Positions 25,968 through 35,472 of a stretch of DNA of 64,000 bases are shown piece after piece. The translations under genes and the position numbers were made by a program. This DNA comes from Acinetobacter geminorum. Lineage in GTDB: Bacteria > Pseudomonadota > Gammaproteobacteria > Pseudomonadales > Moraxellaceae. Location of the stretch: NCBI RefSeq assembly GCF_013009345.1, contig NZ_JABELE010000004.1, forward strand, positions 168,324 through 232,323. Direction: 5' to 3'. Positions within the stretch are counted from its first letter, which is position 1. The number at the start of each line of letters is the position of its first letter. The notes below the pieces were generated by a model that was not told the origin of the DNA, did not search any database, and saw nothing but the letters and a program-made list of their open reading frames with translations.

Positions 25968-27212
25968 ATGCCACATGTTATTGTGATAGGTGCGGGAATC
26001 ACAGGGGTTACCTCTGCTTATGAGTTATCTCAACTGGGTTATCAAGTCACAGTGATTGATCGACATTTATATCCTGCAATGGAAACATCATTTGCCAATG
26101 GAGGGCAATTATCGGCTTGTAACGCCGAAGTATGGAACCAAAAAGCTACCGTGATTAAAGGCTTTAAATGGATGAGACAAAAAGATGCTCCTCTATTGTT
26201 GAACCCTTCATTTAGTTTGCATAAGTATAGTTGGCTAGTTGAATTTCTATCACATATTAAAAACTATGAAGCGAATACGATTGAGACAGTTCGTTTGGCA
26301 TTACTCGCTCGTAAGCGTTTATTTGAAGTAGCTGAAAAAGAGCAACTTGAGTTTGATTTAGAGAAACGTGGAATTCTCCATATGTATCACAGTAAGGCTG
26401 ACTACGAGATTGCTAAACAAGTTAATAATGTATTGAACAAAGGTACATTGGAGCGCTATTCGGTTTCACCTGATGAAATGAAAATAATAGAACCATCTTT
26501 GACGGGTGACTATTTCGGTGGTTATTACACACCAAGTGATGCGACGGGTGATATTCATAAATATTCAACCTCTTTGGCCGAGAAGACTAAACAATATGGC
26601 GTTGAATATAAGTTCGGCCTAGAAGTTATGGATATTAAGTGCAGCGCAGACAAAGTAGTCGTAACTTGTCAGCCAAGTGCTGAGCATCCCTATCTGGTTG
26701 AGTCCGACAACATTCAGCTAGAAGGTGATGTACTTGTGGTTTGTGGTGGTGTAGGGAGTTATCAACTTGCCGACATGATTGGTGAGCGAGTAAATGTGTA
26801 TCCAGTAAAAGGTTATTCAATTACAGTGCAATTAAAAGATGAGCACAGTGTGAAGAATGCTCCTTGGGTGAGCTTGTTAGATGAAAGTGCAAAAATTGTG
26901 ACCTCTCGTTTAGGTAAAGATCGACTGCGTGTGGCAGGGACTGCTGAGTTTAATGGCTATAACCGCGACATACGGGCTGATCGTATTCAACCATTAGTGA
27001 ATTGGGTAAACCGTAATTTTGATATTTCCACAGAGCATGTGGTGCCTTGGGCTGGGTTAAGGCCTATGATGCCAAATATGCTGCCAGTAGTAAAACAATC
27101 TAAACAACCTCGTGTCTTTTATAATACAGGGCATGGGCACTTAGGTTGGACTTTGTCTGCGGCGACCGCAGTTCTAGTGGGTCAGGATATTGCACAAAAA
27201 TATCCAGTGTAG
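25968..27212 (+). CDS. FAD-dependent D-amino-acid (glycine) dehydrogenase, DadA type
   Basis: 414 residues. DAO-fold flavoprotein: the FAD motif IVIGAGITGVTSAYELS starts at residue 4, then ETSFANGGQLSACNAEVW typical of DadA, a substrate region around GGYYTPSDATGD, and the C-terminal WAGLRPMMPNMLPV and TGHGHLGWTLS. DadA enzymes oxidise D-amino acids to keto acids and pass electrons to quinones. The glycine riboswitch in front suggests glycine is the physiological signal and perhaps substrate. I start at the ATG with GAGGAG eight bases upstream; an earlier in-frame ATG falls inside the riboswitch. Symbol withheld because the paralogue cannot be decided. Confidence 0.88.
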   Translation: MPHVIVIGAGITGVTSAYELSQLGYQVTVIDRHLYPAMETSFANGGQLSACNAEVWNQKATVIKGFKWMRQKDAPLLLNPSFSLHKYSWLVEFLSHIKNYEANTIETVRLALLARKRLFEVAEKEQLEFDLEKRGILHMYHSKADYEIAKQVNNVLNKGTLERYSVSPDEMKIIEPSLTGDYFGGYYTPSDATGDIHKYSTSLAEKTKQYGVEYKFGLEVMDIKCSADKVVVTCQPSAEHPYLVESDNIQLEGDVLVVCGGVGSYQLADMIGERVNVYPVKGYSITVQLKDEHSVKNAPWVSLLDESAKIVTSRLGKDRLRVAGTAEFNGYNRDIRADRIQPLVNWVNRNFDISTEHVVPWAGLRPMMPNMLPVVKQSKQPRVFYNTGHGHLGWTLSAATAVLVGQDIAQKYPV

Positions 27213-27219
27213 GAACTAA

Positions 27220-27247
27220 AAAGCCAGTGTTTAAGCACTGGCTTTTA
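27220..27247 (+). terminator. Terminator after the dehydrogenase gene
   Basis: AAAGCCAGTG TTTAAG CACTGGCTTT then TATTT; serves the riboswitch-controlled gene and, on the other strand, partly faces the end of the LprI-like gene. Confidence 0.85.
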
Positions 27248-27256
27248 TTTTAAGCG

Positions 27257-27901
27257 TTAATCATATAAGCGGTAGATTCCACTGAAACGTTCACAGCCTT
27301 TTTGCTGAGTTTTTACCTTCAGTAAAGCTTTTTGAAAATTAAACTGATATTTACAGTTGTGCTCATTGTCTAAAATTTCACTTTTTTGCTCAGGCGAACT
27401 ATACGCCATCAATGAAATCGTTTGAGTTTCTTTGCGATTATTTGGGCTGCGGTATGCTATCCCTTCAATCTTGATTTTGTCTTTCGCAAGTTGATGGACT
27501 TGAATGTGTACAGGCTGATTTGCTATATGTCCATTCTCAAACTTAAGATAATGTTGGGTAAGCGTTTGCTTAAGCGACGCATAAAAATTTAAGTCATCAG
27601 TACGTAAATCAAACTGTTGTTGAATACATGTATTGCTCTTGCATTGCTGAGTATGTTTAGACCATAACTTTTGTGTATCCTGTAAAAGCTGTAAGGGGGC
27701 ATCAGTAACTAAATATGCAGAAAGATATTTATTATTGAGTTGCTTTCTTGATTCACTAAATGTTTTTGAGCAGATTTTAAGCTTAGTTCCAGTATTGGAA
27801 CAGTCTATTGATTCTGCAAAGACAAGAGGTGAACATAAACAACTCAGTGTCACGACAAAACTTAATCTTTTCAATTGATTCATATCAGTATTAGACAGCA
27901 T
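27257..27901 (-). CDS. Secreted LprI/DUF1311-like protein
   Basis: Up to 214 residues with a signal peptide (LKRLSFVVTLSCLCSPLVFA, cleavage after AFA-like VFA). The mature start SIDCSNTGTKLKICSKTF, then LNNKYLSAYL and TQKLWSKHTQQCKSNTCIQQQF, is the Cys pattern of the lysozyme-inhibitor LprI N-terminal family (formerly DUF1311). A C-terminal domain of unknown type follows, with two more Cys (HNCKYQF, KGCERF) likely forming a disulfide. Start uncertain: the inner ATG at 27883 gives a cleaner signal peptide of normal length. A periplasmic role is inferred. Confidence 0.7.
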   Translation of the reverse strand: MLSNTDMNQLKRLSFVVTLSCLCSPLVFAESIDCSNTGTKLKICSKTFSESRKQLNNKYLSAYLVTDAPLQLLQDTQKLWSKHTQQCKSNTCIQQQFDLRTDDLNFYASLKQTLTQHYLKFENGHIANQPVHIQVHQLAKDKIKIEGIAYRSPNNRKETQTISLMAYSSPEQKSEILDNEHNCKYQFNFQKALLKVKTQQKGCERFSGIYRLYD

Positions 27902-28001
27902 GATCGCTTATACTTTCAGTCTACTTTGCTAGGTGTACTATAGCGAAACAGAAAGGCTGAATACAAGATTTCTTAAGTTTTTATGGAAGGTAATAATTTA
28001 T

Positions 28002-28493
28002 ATGGTTGCTCAGATTCGTATTGGACAAGGAATAGATGTACATGCCTTTGAAGAGGGGAACTTCGTTACATTGGCGGGTATTCAAATTCCACATACACAT
28101 GGTTTGAAAGCACACTCGGATGGTGACGTCGTACTTCATGCGCTATGTGATGCTTTATTAGGCGCTTTAGCGCTTGGAGATATTGGACAGCATTTTCCTG
28201 ATACTGATCCAGAATACAAAGGCGCAGATAGTCGAGTATTGTTAAAGCATGTTTATCAATTAATTTTAGACCGCGGATATCAGTTAAATAATGCCGATAT
28301 TACGGTGGCTTGTGAGCGTCCAAAACTAGCTAAGCATAATTTAGAAATGCGCCAAAGCATTGCTGACGTTCTAAATGTAGATATTAATCAAATTAGCATT
28401 AAAGCAACGACAACCGAAAAACTAGGGTTTACCGGTCGTCAAGAAGGCATTTTGGCAACAGCGACTGTTTTAGTCTCTCATCACACTAAATGA
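28002..28493 (+). CDS. ispF: 2-C-methyl-D-erythritol 2,4-cyclodiphosphate synthase
   Basis: Non-mevalonate isoprenoid pathway enzyme, 163 residues. Zinc and substrate residues in RIGQGIDVHAF and HSDGDVVLHALCDALLGA; FPDTDPEYKGADSR and the C-terminal ATTTEKLGFTGRQEGI are signatures. The ATG at 28002 puts RIGQG five residues in, as in the family, with GGAAGG upstream; the frame extends further back to 27933 without support. Its 3' end overlaps the phosphatase-like gene on the other strand by 13 bases. The usual partner ispD is not adjacent. Confidence 0.95.
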   Translation: MVAQIRIGQGIDVHAFEEGNFVTLAGIQIPHTHGLKAHSDGDVVLHALCDALLGALALGDIGQHFPDTDPEYKGADSRVLLKHVYQLILDRGYQLNNADITVACERPKLAKHNLEMRQSIADVLNVDINQISIKATTTEKLGFTGRQEGILATATVLVSHHTK

Positions 28494-29005
28494 TCGGCCT
28501 GTTGCAAAGATTGCTGAAGTTCTAGAGTTGCCTTACGGCCTTGTAGCTGTAAGGTAATACTATGAATGAGTCCAGTCCAAGTTTCGTTTGGTTCCCAAAT
28601 TTCGTGCAATAAATCTTGAGACGTAGGCATATCCATATTCATATAAAACTGTCTATAGACATACATAAGGCAACTTACACGTTTATTTTTGGCACAATGT
28701 ATCCAAACAATTTCATTTTGCACTAAATGATCAATCAAATCTAAAACTAATAAGCACTGCTCAGCAGAAGGAATCTCCCAATCAATTGGAATATGAATGT
28801 AATTTAAACCAAGGTCTAAACAAATACGATCTTCATTTTCAAGATGATTTGAAGCATTAGTTAAAGCAAGGTTAATGACTGTACTACACCCATACTCTTT
28901 AATCAATTTTAGTTGTTCGACAGAAGGTTGGGCTGAACTAAATAAATGTTCATGAATAATTGAAAATGTGGGAATTTGGGATAATGATTGTTCAACGGTT
29001 GTCAT
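28481..29005 (-). CDS. Protein tyrosine phosphatase-like protein with HC-x4-R loop
   Basis: 174 residues. Dual-specificity-phosphatase-like fold: FSSAQPSVEQLKLIKEYGCSTVINLA at the N-terminus and a P-loop-like VWIHCAKNKRVSCLMYVYRQ. The Cys-Arg spacing is C-x4-R, one residue shorter than the classic C-x5-R loop; a bacterial group with HCAxNxRVS exists, so this seems a family feature rather than decay, but activity on phosphotyrosine is unproven. General Asp may be in the IHIPIDWEIPS loop. Stand-alone, tail-to-tail with ispF. Confidence 0.75.
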   Translation of the reverse strand: MTTVEQSLSQIPTFSIIHEHLFSSAQPSVEQLKLIKEYGCSTVINLALTNASNHLENEDRICLDLGLNYIHIPIDWEIPSAEQCLLVLDLIDHLVQNEIVWIHCAKNKRVSCLMYVYRQFYMNMDMPTSQDLLHEIWEPNETWTGLIHSITLQLQGRKATLELQQSLQQADHLV

Positions 29006-29156
29006 GATCGCACTCTACAAGAGTAGGCTTAGCTTATTGTGTAGAATGTTATACACGATTCTAGATCAGAGTTGAAATATAGAGTGTTTATATATTCGAC
29101 AACGTTATCAAAATTTTAAAAATAATTAACTAGAGAACTACAAGTCTTATAAAAAT

Positions 29157-29188
29157 AAAAAAACAGCATCATAAAGATGCTGTTTTTT
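29157..29188 (-). terminator. Terminator of argF
   Basis: AAACAGCATC / GATGCTGTTT stem flanked by A and T runs, just beyond the argF stop; can work in both directions. Confidence 0.85.
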
Positions 29189-29197
29189 TCTAAATAC

Positions 29198-30115
29198 TTA
29201 AGCTTTTAGATTTTCATTCAATAAAAATTCGACTAAAGCTTTTTGAGCATGAAGACGGTTTTCTGCCTCATCCCATACCACTGCATTTTTATGATCGAGC
29301 ATGGTTTCCGAAATCTCTTCGCCACGATGAGCAGGTAAGCAGTGCATAAATAAACAGTCTGGGTGAGCAAGACCCATTAATTTTTCGTTAACCTGAAAAT
29401 CAGCAAAGGCTTTTTCACGAAGTTTTTGTTCTTCTTCTTGGCCCATACTTGCCCATACATCAGTCACAATGAGATCGGCATTTACTGCTGCATCTTCCGC
29501 ATTATCATAAAGCTCAACGCAATGACCAAACTCCGCTAAAAATTCAGGTTTAGGTTCATATCCTTTTGGCGATGCAATCTTGAGTTTGAAACCCATCATG
29601 TGTGCAGCTTCAATGTATGAATTACACATATTATTACCATCGCCAATCCAAGCAACGGTTTTGCCTTCGATGCTGCCGCGATGTTCAATATATGTTTGTA
29701 AATCTGCTAATAACTGGCAAGGGTGGTGGTCATCAGTTAAGCCGTTAATTACAGGCACTTTTGAATAAGAAGCAAAACGTTCAACAATGTCATGACCAAA
29801 GGTACGAATCATCACAATATCAAGCATACTTGAAATTACACGTGCTGAATCTTCGATTGGTTCGCCACGGCCTAATTGTGTGTCACGAGGCGATAAAAAA
29901 ATCGCACTACCGCCAAATTGGTTAATACCTGCTTCAAAAGAGATACGTGTACGTGTGCTTGATTTCTCAAAAATCATTCCCAATACTTTACCGACAAAAG
30001 GTTGGTAGACCTTATTGTCATGTTGCATTTTTTTAAGCTCGCTTGCGCGTTCCAAAATGCGATTAAGTTCTAGAGTGGATAGATCACGTAAAGTCAGGAA
30101 ATGTCTTAGAGCCAT
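29198..30115 (-). CDS. argF: Ornithine carbamoyltransferase
   Basis: Makes citrulline from ornithine and carbamoyl phosphate in arginine synthesis; 305 residues, cytoplasmic. Carbamoyl-phosphate motif SSTRTRISFE, ornithine-side HHPCQLLADLQT, GDGNNMCNS and the HCLPAHRGEEI loop near the C-terminus are all intact. It is monocistronic between its terminator and a TetR gene of the same direction. No ArgR box was identified by eye in the 85-base upstream gap. Confidence 0.96.
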   Translation of the reverse strand: MALRHFLTLRDLSTLELNRILERASELKKMQHDNKVYQPFVGKVLGMIFEKSSTRTRISFEAGINQFGGSAIFLSPRDTQLGRGEPIEDSARVISSMLDIVMIRTFGHDIVERFASYSKVPVINGLTDDHHPCQLLADLQTYIEHRGSIEGKTVAWIGDGNNMCNSYIEAAHMMGFKLKIASPKGYEPKPEFLAEFGHCVELYDNAEDAAVNADLIVTDVWASMGQEEEQKLREKAFADFQVNEKLMGLAHPDCLFMHCLPAHRGEEISETMLDHKNAVVWDEAENRLHAQKALVEFLLNENLKA

Positions 30116-30200
30116 GTAGCTACTCCATAATAATTGTTTTGAAATATAACAATTATCTGTTGTTGGCTGGGTGGATGTGGGAAAAAAGAAGTCTACTATA

Positions 30201-30881
30201 CTATAAGCATTTTAAAATGCAAAAGAAATAGACTTTATGATGGCCTTTTAAGAAAATATCTACGCAATAATTAATATAATCAATAGCTTCTTTCTCATTA
30301 GGTGGAAGTGGCATTCCCATAATCATACGCCATTCGATATCACGTAAAATTCCAAAATACATTAAAGAGGAATAATCTGGAGATGCGCAAAAAATTTCTT
30401 CTGCTTGGTGAGAGAAGAGAAGTGCTTGAGCAATTGTGTTTTGTACGTCTAGAGCGCACTTTTCATATAGATATTGACTCAAAGTTGCATTGCATTGTGT
30501 TTGCTCTATAACTAGACGTAAAAAAGCGATGTGTTCAGGTTGAATAATATGAGTATAAAAGCGGATCAGAGTTTGAACTAAATAATCGCGTAGAGAGCTT
30601 TGTGAAGGCTGAAATGGTACACAAATATCTTTAAAGAACATTTCGCGGCGGTAATCGCAAATTGCTGTAAATAAACCATCTTTATTGCCAAAATACTTAT
30701 AAATTGACGCCTTAGAACCGCCTGCATGATTGACAATATCATCAAGAGATACTGCATCATATCCTTTCTCTAGAAACAGCTCGGTCGCGCTTAACAATAG
30801 GGCTAAACGACGTTCAATACCGCGGCGTGTTTGAGGTTTTTCACATACAAGATGATGTGAATCCATGACTGAATCATGCAT
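30201..30881 (-). CDS. TetR-family transcriptional regulator
   Basis: 226 residues. The N-terminal HTH is clear: RLALLLSATELFLEKGYDAV, LDDIVNHAGGSKASIYKYFGNKDGLF. The ligand domain is helical and contains several Cys (ICV, TQCNATL, KCALD, FCASPD), more than usual. Upstream of argF in the same direction but separated by 85 bases; no divergent target is evident. The start could be the ATG at residue 6 of this call; both lack a strong ribosome site. Confidence 0.88.
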   Translation of the reverse strand: MHDSVMDSHHLVCEKPQTRRGIERRLALLLSATELFLEKGYDAVSLDDIVNHAGGSKASIYKYFGNKDGLFTAICDYRREMFFKDICVPFQPSQSSLRDYLVQTLIRFYTHIIQPEHIAFLRLVIEQTQCNATLSQYLYEKCALDVQNTIAQALLFSHQAEEIFCASPDYSSLMYFGILRDIEWRMIMGMPLPPNEKEAIDYINYCVDIFLKGHHKVYFFCILKCL

Positions 30882-31092
30882 AAAATTTAATAATTACGAC
30901 TAACTTTGCTTATTTAGTATAGCAAAACTATCTTTAAGGATGCTGATTGCTATTTTTTTAGATCATATGCTGAACAGTAATTAACTAATTAAAGCAAATA
31001 AAATAATAAAAAATATGGGGTTAGTTTGTTTTTGAAATGATTAAATGATGTAACCTCGTGTTTATTTTAAAATTTAATGGAAATCCGATCTT

Positions 31093-31123
31093 AAAAAAAG
31101 CGGCTAAGAATGACTTAACCGCT
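31093..31123 (-). terminator. Terminator of ntrBC
   Basis: Minus-strand stem AGCGGTTAAG / CTTAGCCGCT followed by seven T, directly after the ntrC stop. The rest of the 31-kb gap (30882-31145) is AT-rich with nothing else recognisable. Confidence 0.8.
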
Positions 31124-31145
31124 CTGAAGTTAACGCATAAGTGTT

Positions 31146-32639
31146 TTAGGCCTCAGTTTGAGTAACCTTGTGCTCATCTTCTTCATCATCATCTGCAGAA
31201 TCCATTCCAAGTTCTTTTAATTTGCGTGTTAAGGTATTGCGACCCCAACCTAATAATTCCGCTGCGTGACGTTTGCGTCCACGTGTTTGTTGTAGAGCTG
31301 CGTTAATCAATGTGCGTTCAAACATCGGTGTGGCAATATCCAAAATCTTCATTTCACCATTCTTAAGCTTTTGAATGGCCCATTGATTTAGTAGCTCATC
31401 CCAATGGTGTAAGGAGATACGCTCAAATGAAGGTGCAGGTTGTCCAGAATCACTATTCTTTTGCAATGGAACTTGTTTAAGCTCTGATGGTAAATCTTCT
31501 GGATAAACTTCACGACCAGTGATCATTACAGTTAACCAGCGGCATGTGTTTTCTAGTTGGCGAACATTACCGGGCCATGGTAACTGTTGCATGTAGTCCG
31601 TTGTTTCAGTGCGTAAGATTTTTGGACTTACACCAAGCTCTTTGCCTGCACGAGCAAGAAAATGCTGCGCAAGCATCGGGATATCTTCGCTACGGTGAGC
31701 AAGTTTAGGAATGTGAATACGAATAACATTTAAGCGGTGATATAGGTCTTCACGGAAGCGACCTTCATTTACCAGCTTTTCTAAATCCTGATGTGTAGCC
31801 GCTACAATTCGAACATCTACTTTAACGGGAATATGTCCACCTACACGATAGAACTCCCCGTCAGCGAGTACGCGAAGCAATCGAGTCTGAGTTTCAAATG
31901 GCATATCACCAATTTCATCAAGGAACAATGTTCCACCATTTGCCTGTTCAAAGCGGCCCTGATGCTGAGTGTTTGCTCCTGTAAAAGCGCCTTTTTCATG
32001 ACCAAATAACTCGGTTTCAATCAAGTCTTTTGGAATTGCAGCCATATTTAAAGCAATAAAAGGCTTAGCACGGCGTGGGGAGTGCTTGTGTAAAGCATGC
32101 GCAACTAGTTCTTTACCTGTACCTGATTCACCATTAATTAAAACAGTAATATGAGATTGAGATAAACGACCGATGGCGCGGAAAACCTCCTGCATTGCCG
32201 GAGATTCACCAATAATTTCTGTTGATTGAAGAGGTGAGGCTGTTTTTGTAGCTTCTTGCTGTTGTAGTTTATTAATGTGCAGGATCGCGCGATTGACTAA
32301 AGCTAAAGCTTCATCAATATCAAAAGGTTTTGGTAAATACTCAAATGCACCCGTTTGATAGCTTGATACAGCAGACTCTAAGTCAGAATGTGCTGTCATA
32401 ATAATGACAGGTAAATCTGGATGGGTGTTTTTGACTTTAGACAAAAAAGTTAAACCATCAATTCCAGGCATGCGGATGTCAGTTAAGATGACATCGGGAG
32501 CATCATGGTGCAAACGTTCCAGCGCAGTTTGAGCTTCTTCAAAATTGGTAACATCAAAACCTTCCTCTTTAAAGGTCTTTTCCAATACCCATCGCATGGC
32601 GCGATCATCATCAATAACCCATATTTTATTTCGCGACAC
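31146..32639 (-). CDS. ntrC: Nitrogen regulation response regulator
   Basis: 497 residues in the NtrC order. Receiver domain with phospho-acceptor Asp in DVILTDIRMPG; sigma-54 AAA+ domain with Walker A GESGTGKELVAHAL, GAFTGA loop and GGTLFLDEIGD; C-terminal Fis-type HTH (AAELLGWGRNTLTRKLKEL). Activates sigma-54 promoters under nitrogen limitation. The real start is the GTG at 32639 (MSRNKIWVIDDDRAM); a longer in-frame extension merely overlaps ntrB. The gene overlaps the ntrB end by 14 bases, so the two are translationally coupled. The acidic linker and tail (DDDEEDE) are a small oddity. Confidence 0.96.
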   Translation of the reverse strand: MSRNKIWVIDDDRAMRWVLEKTFKEEGFDVTNFEEAQTALERLHHDAPDVILTDIRMPGIDGLTFLSKVKNTHPDLPVIIMTAHSDLESAVSSYQTGAFEYLPKPFDIDEALALVNRAILHINKLQQQEATKTASPLQSTEIIGESPAMQEVFRAIGRLSQSHITVLINGESGTGKELVAHALHKHSPRRAKPFIALNMAAIPKDLIETELFGHEKGAFTGANTQHQGRFEQANGGTLFLDEIGDMPFETQTRLLRVLADGEFYRVGGHIPVKVDVRIVAATHQDLEKLVNEGRFREDLYHRLNVIRIHIPKLAHRSEDIPMLAQHFLARAGKELGVSPKILRTETTDYMQQLPWPGNVRQLENTCRWLTVMITGREVYPEDLPSELKQVPLQKNSDSGQPAPSFERISLHHWDELLNQWAIQKLKNGEMKILDIATPMFERTLINAALQQTRGRKRHAAELLGWGRNTLTRKLKELGMDSADDDEEDEHKVTQTEA

Positions 32640-33735
32640 GGTCTGACTCCCAAGGTAAATATAAGCTAAAAATTGTTTTTCCAGGAACAGATTGGCATTC
32701 AATCATTCCGTTATGTTGATGCATAATATTCTGTGCAATACTCAGGCCAAGCCCAGTACCTTTTGCTCGTCCAGTAACCAATGGATAGAATACTGACTCC
32801 AAAATACTTTCAGGAATGCCTGGTCCATTGTCCTCTATATCGACTCGCACTGTAGATCGATTTAGTACACCGTTAATCGTGACAAGACGTTGTATGCGTG
32901 TACGTAGAATTAACTCCGGTTCGTGATCTATAAAAAATGCTTTGTTTTCTGTTATGGCTTGAATTGCATTTACACTAATGTTGAGCATGACTTGTATTAA
33001 TTGATCACGATCGGCATTAACATCGGGTAAAGACAAATCATAATCCCGTATAATTTTAATTTTCTTCTTTGTCTGGTTGGCGATAAGTGAACGCACTCGC
33101 TCCAAAGGCTCGTGTACGTTAACATTTTCATAACTTGGGAGTTGTCTAGAACCCAACATAGTATCTGCCAAGTTAGTTAAACGATCTACTTCATTAATAA
33201 TGACATCTGTAAATTCAGCATAACTCTTATCGTTTAAACTGCGAGCGAGTAATTGAGTTGCACCACGAATACCTGCCAGTGGGTTCTTAATTTCGTGAGC
33301 CACGCCACGTACAAGCTGCCTAGCCACCTGATGTTGTTGTACCAGATTTTCTTCTTTAGAAATCTTTAACATGCGATCAATCGGGTTGAGCTCAAGCAAG
33401 AGTAATGGGTGATAACTTTTACCTGCATTTAATTGAGACACTGTGTAATCAACATGAAGGTCTTTAAAGTTGACATTAATAACCGCTTCTCGACGAGTAT
33501 AAGGTTGACCCGTTTTTATGGTGTTTAATAAAGCTTCATGTGTATTAAAAGTATCATCTGGTGCATGAAGTAAGTTCAAAACCGGCTGTCCTGAAGCTCG
33601 AAGCAAACTAATGTCAAATAGTGCTTCGCAGGCAGAATTTAAGTAAAAAATATTCAAGTTACCATCGATCAATAAAATCGCAGTAGTTAAATTGTCTACC
33701 AATAGGCGATAGTCGATAGGGTTGTGTTGATCCAT
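32626..33735 (-). CDS. ntrB: Nitrogen regulation sensor kinase/phosphatase
   Basis: 369 residues, cytoplasmic. An N-terminal PAS domain (about 8-120), then the phospho-acceptor H-box VAHEIKNPLAGIRGATQLL, the N-box MLNISVNAIQAI, and G-boxes EDNGPGIPES and GTGLGLSIAQN. With PII it phosphorylates or dephosphorylates NtrC according to glutamine status. First gene of ntrBC. Unlike enterobacteria, glnA is not adjacent; the opposite neighbour is rimO across a 340-base gap holding three TTGGTGCA elements. Confidence 0.95.
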   Translation of the reverse strand: MDQHNPIDYRLLVDNLTTAILLIDGNLNIFYLNSACEALFDISLLRASGQPVLNLLHAPDDTFNTHEALLNTIKTGQPYTRREAVINVNFKDLHVDYTVSQLNAGKSYHPLLLLELNPIDRMLKISKEENLVQQHQVARQLVRGVAHEIKNPLAGIRGATQLLARSLNDKSYAEFTDVIINEVDRLTNLADTMLGSRQLPSYENVNVHEPLERVRSLIANQTKKKIKIIRDYDLSLPDVNADRDQLIQVMLNISVNAIQAITENKAFFIDHEPELILRTRIQRLVTINGVLNRSTVRVDIEDNGPGIPESILESVFYPLVTGRAKGTGLGLSIAQNIMHQHNGMIECQSVPGKTIFSLYLPWESDRVAK

Positions 33736-34077
33736 TAGCGAATCGTTCCTGTCTTAAAATAGCGCAATGGCATCTTCATTGGTTATCGGATTTTCACCGT
33801 TATAGAACATGAACGATGCAAAATATACGCCAACTTTGTTTATGGGTTATTTTAAAGTTTTAAAGTATTTAAAAACGCGCTGAAATCGGTCTTTATATCG
33901 GTTGATCAAAACTGATGGCTTGAATATAGATAATAACATGATCCAACTTGGTGCAAAGGTGAGTTTTGGTGCAAATGTTGGTCGTATTTTGGTGCATTAC
34001 ACAAAGAGTAGGCTTTCCACCTATGCTTGAGACAAGAAAAGACATACAATACGCGCATTCAAGTGGAGCGCAGATTC
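33736..34077. promoter_or_regulatory. Divergent gap between ntrB and rimO with TTGGTGCA repeats
   Basis: 342 bases without a gene. TTGGTGCA occurs at 33948, 33966 and 33989, all on the plus strand, 18 and 23 bases apart. TGGTGCA is one arm of the known NtrC-binding dyad (GCACTA-N5-TGGTGC), so an NtrC-controlled or autoregulated promoter is possible, although no complete dyad or sigma-54 core was seen. Ribosome site GGAG for rimO is at 34064-34067. Confidence 0.45.
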
Positions 34078-35421
34078 ATGAAGACCCCCAAAGTCGGTTT
34101 TGTTTCTTTAGGTTGTCCTAAGGCATTGGTAGATTCTGAACGAATTTTAACTCAGTTAAAGACTGAAGGTTATCAAGTTGCATCAGATTATGATGGTGCT
34201 GATTTAGTTGTTGTTAATACCTGTGGTTTTATCGAATCTGCGGTACAAGAGTCGCTAGATGCAATTGGCGAGGCCATGAGTGAAAATGGTCGAGTAATCG
34301 TTACTGGATGCTTAGGTAAAGACGAAGACAAAATTCGTCAAATGCATCCAAACGTTTTAAAGGTTACTGGTGCAGCAGCTTATCAAGATGTAATGGAAGC
34401 TGTGCATGAATATGTACCGGCACCTCCTAAACACAACCCGTTTGTTGATTTGGTTCCTGAACAAGGAATTCGCTTAACACCAAAACATTATGCCTATTTA
34501 AAAATATCTGAAGGATGTAACCATCGTTGTACCTTCTGTATTATCCCAAGTATGCGTGGCGATCTAGTATCGCGTCCAGTTGGAAGTGTACTGGAAGAAG
34601 CTGCTGCGCTTAAAAGAGCAGGTGTTAAAGAAATTTTGGTTATTTCGCAAGATACATCAGCTTATGGTGTAGATACCAAGTACAAACTTGATTTCTGGAA
34701 TGGCCAGCCTGTTAAAACAAAATTCTTTGATATGTGTGAAGCACTAGGCCAACTTGGTATCTGGGTGCGCTTACATTATGTTTATCCATACCCACATGTT
34801 GATGCGGTTATTGACTTAATGGCACAAGGTAAAATTCTGCCATATCTTGATATTCCATTCCAACATGCAAGCCCGCGTATTCTTAAGTTAATGAAGCGTC
34901 CGGCTCACAGTGAAAATACACTCGAAAAAATTAAATTGTGGCGTGAAAAATGCCCGGAACTTGTAATTCGTTCTACATTTGTTGTGGGTTTCCCAGGCGA
35001 AACTGAAGAAGATTTTCAAATATTGCTCGATTGGTTAGTTGAAGCTGAACTTGATCGTGTTGGCTGCTTTACCTACTCACCAGTAGAAGGCGCTACGGCA
35101 AATGATTTACCCGATCATGTGCCTGAAGAAATTAAGCAAGAGCGTTACGAGCGCTTTATGCAAGTGCAGCAACAAATTTCTGCTGCTAAGTTGCAAAAAC
35201 GTATTGGTCAAACGATGACTGTATTAGTCGATAGTTTGGAAGATGAATATCCTGTTGCTGTTGCACGTTCTTATGCCGATGCTCCGGAAATTGACGGTAA
35301 TGTCTTTGTAGAAGATATCGATAAGAGCACTATTCAACCAGGCGATATGTTGGAAGTCGAAATCACCGATGCGGATGAATACGACTTATTTGCAAAGTTA
35401 ATTAAAATTAAGTCGGTTTAA
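34078..35421 (+). CDS. rimO: Ribosomal protein S12 methylthiotransferase
   Basis: Radical SAM enzyme that methylthiolates Asp89 of ribosomal protein S12; 447 residues from the ATG at 34078, chosen for GGAG ten bases upstream and an N-terminus KTPKVGFVSLGCPKALVDSE as in the family. Three domains: an N-terminal UPF0004 domain with Cys in SLGCPK, VVNTCGF and VTGCLG; radical SAM with CNHRCTFC; and a C-terminal TRAM domain (from about GQTMTVLVDS). It opens a long co-directional block continuing with pyrH. Confidence 0.95.
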   Translation: MKTPKVGFVSLGCPKALVDSERILTQLKTEGYQVASDYDGADLVVVNTCGFIESAVQESLDAIGEAMSENGRVIVTGCLGKDEDKIRQMHPNVLKVTGAAAYQDVMEAVHEYVPAPPKHNPFVDLVPEQGIRLTPKHYAYLKISEGCNHRCTFCIIPSMRGDLVSRPVGSVLEEAAALKRAGVKEILVISQDTSAYGVDTKYKLDFWNGQPVKTKFFDMCEALGQLGIWVRLHYVYPYPHVDAVIDLMAQGKILPYLDIPFQHASPRILKLMKRPAHSENTLEKIKLWREKCPELVIRSTFVVGFPGETEEDFQILLDWLVEAELDRVGCFTYSPVEGATANDLPDHVPEEIKQERYERFMQVQQQISAAKLQKRIGQTMTVLVDSLEDEYPVAVARSYADAPEIDGNVFVEDIDKSTIQPGDMLEVEITDADEYDLFAKLIKIKSV

Positions 35422-35472
35422 TCGATAACGATTCAAAAAAGCATTCAGTTTAAGAGGTTTTGGAGCAAACTC

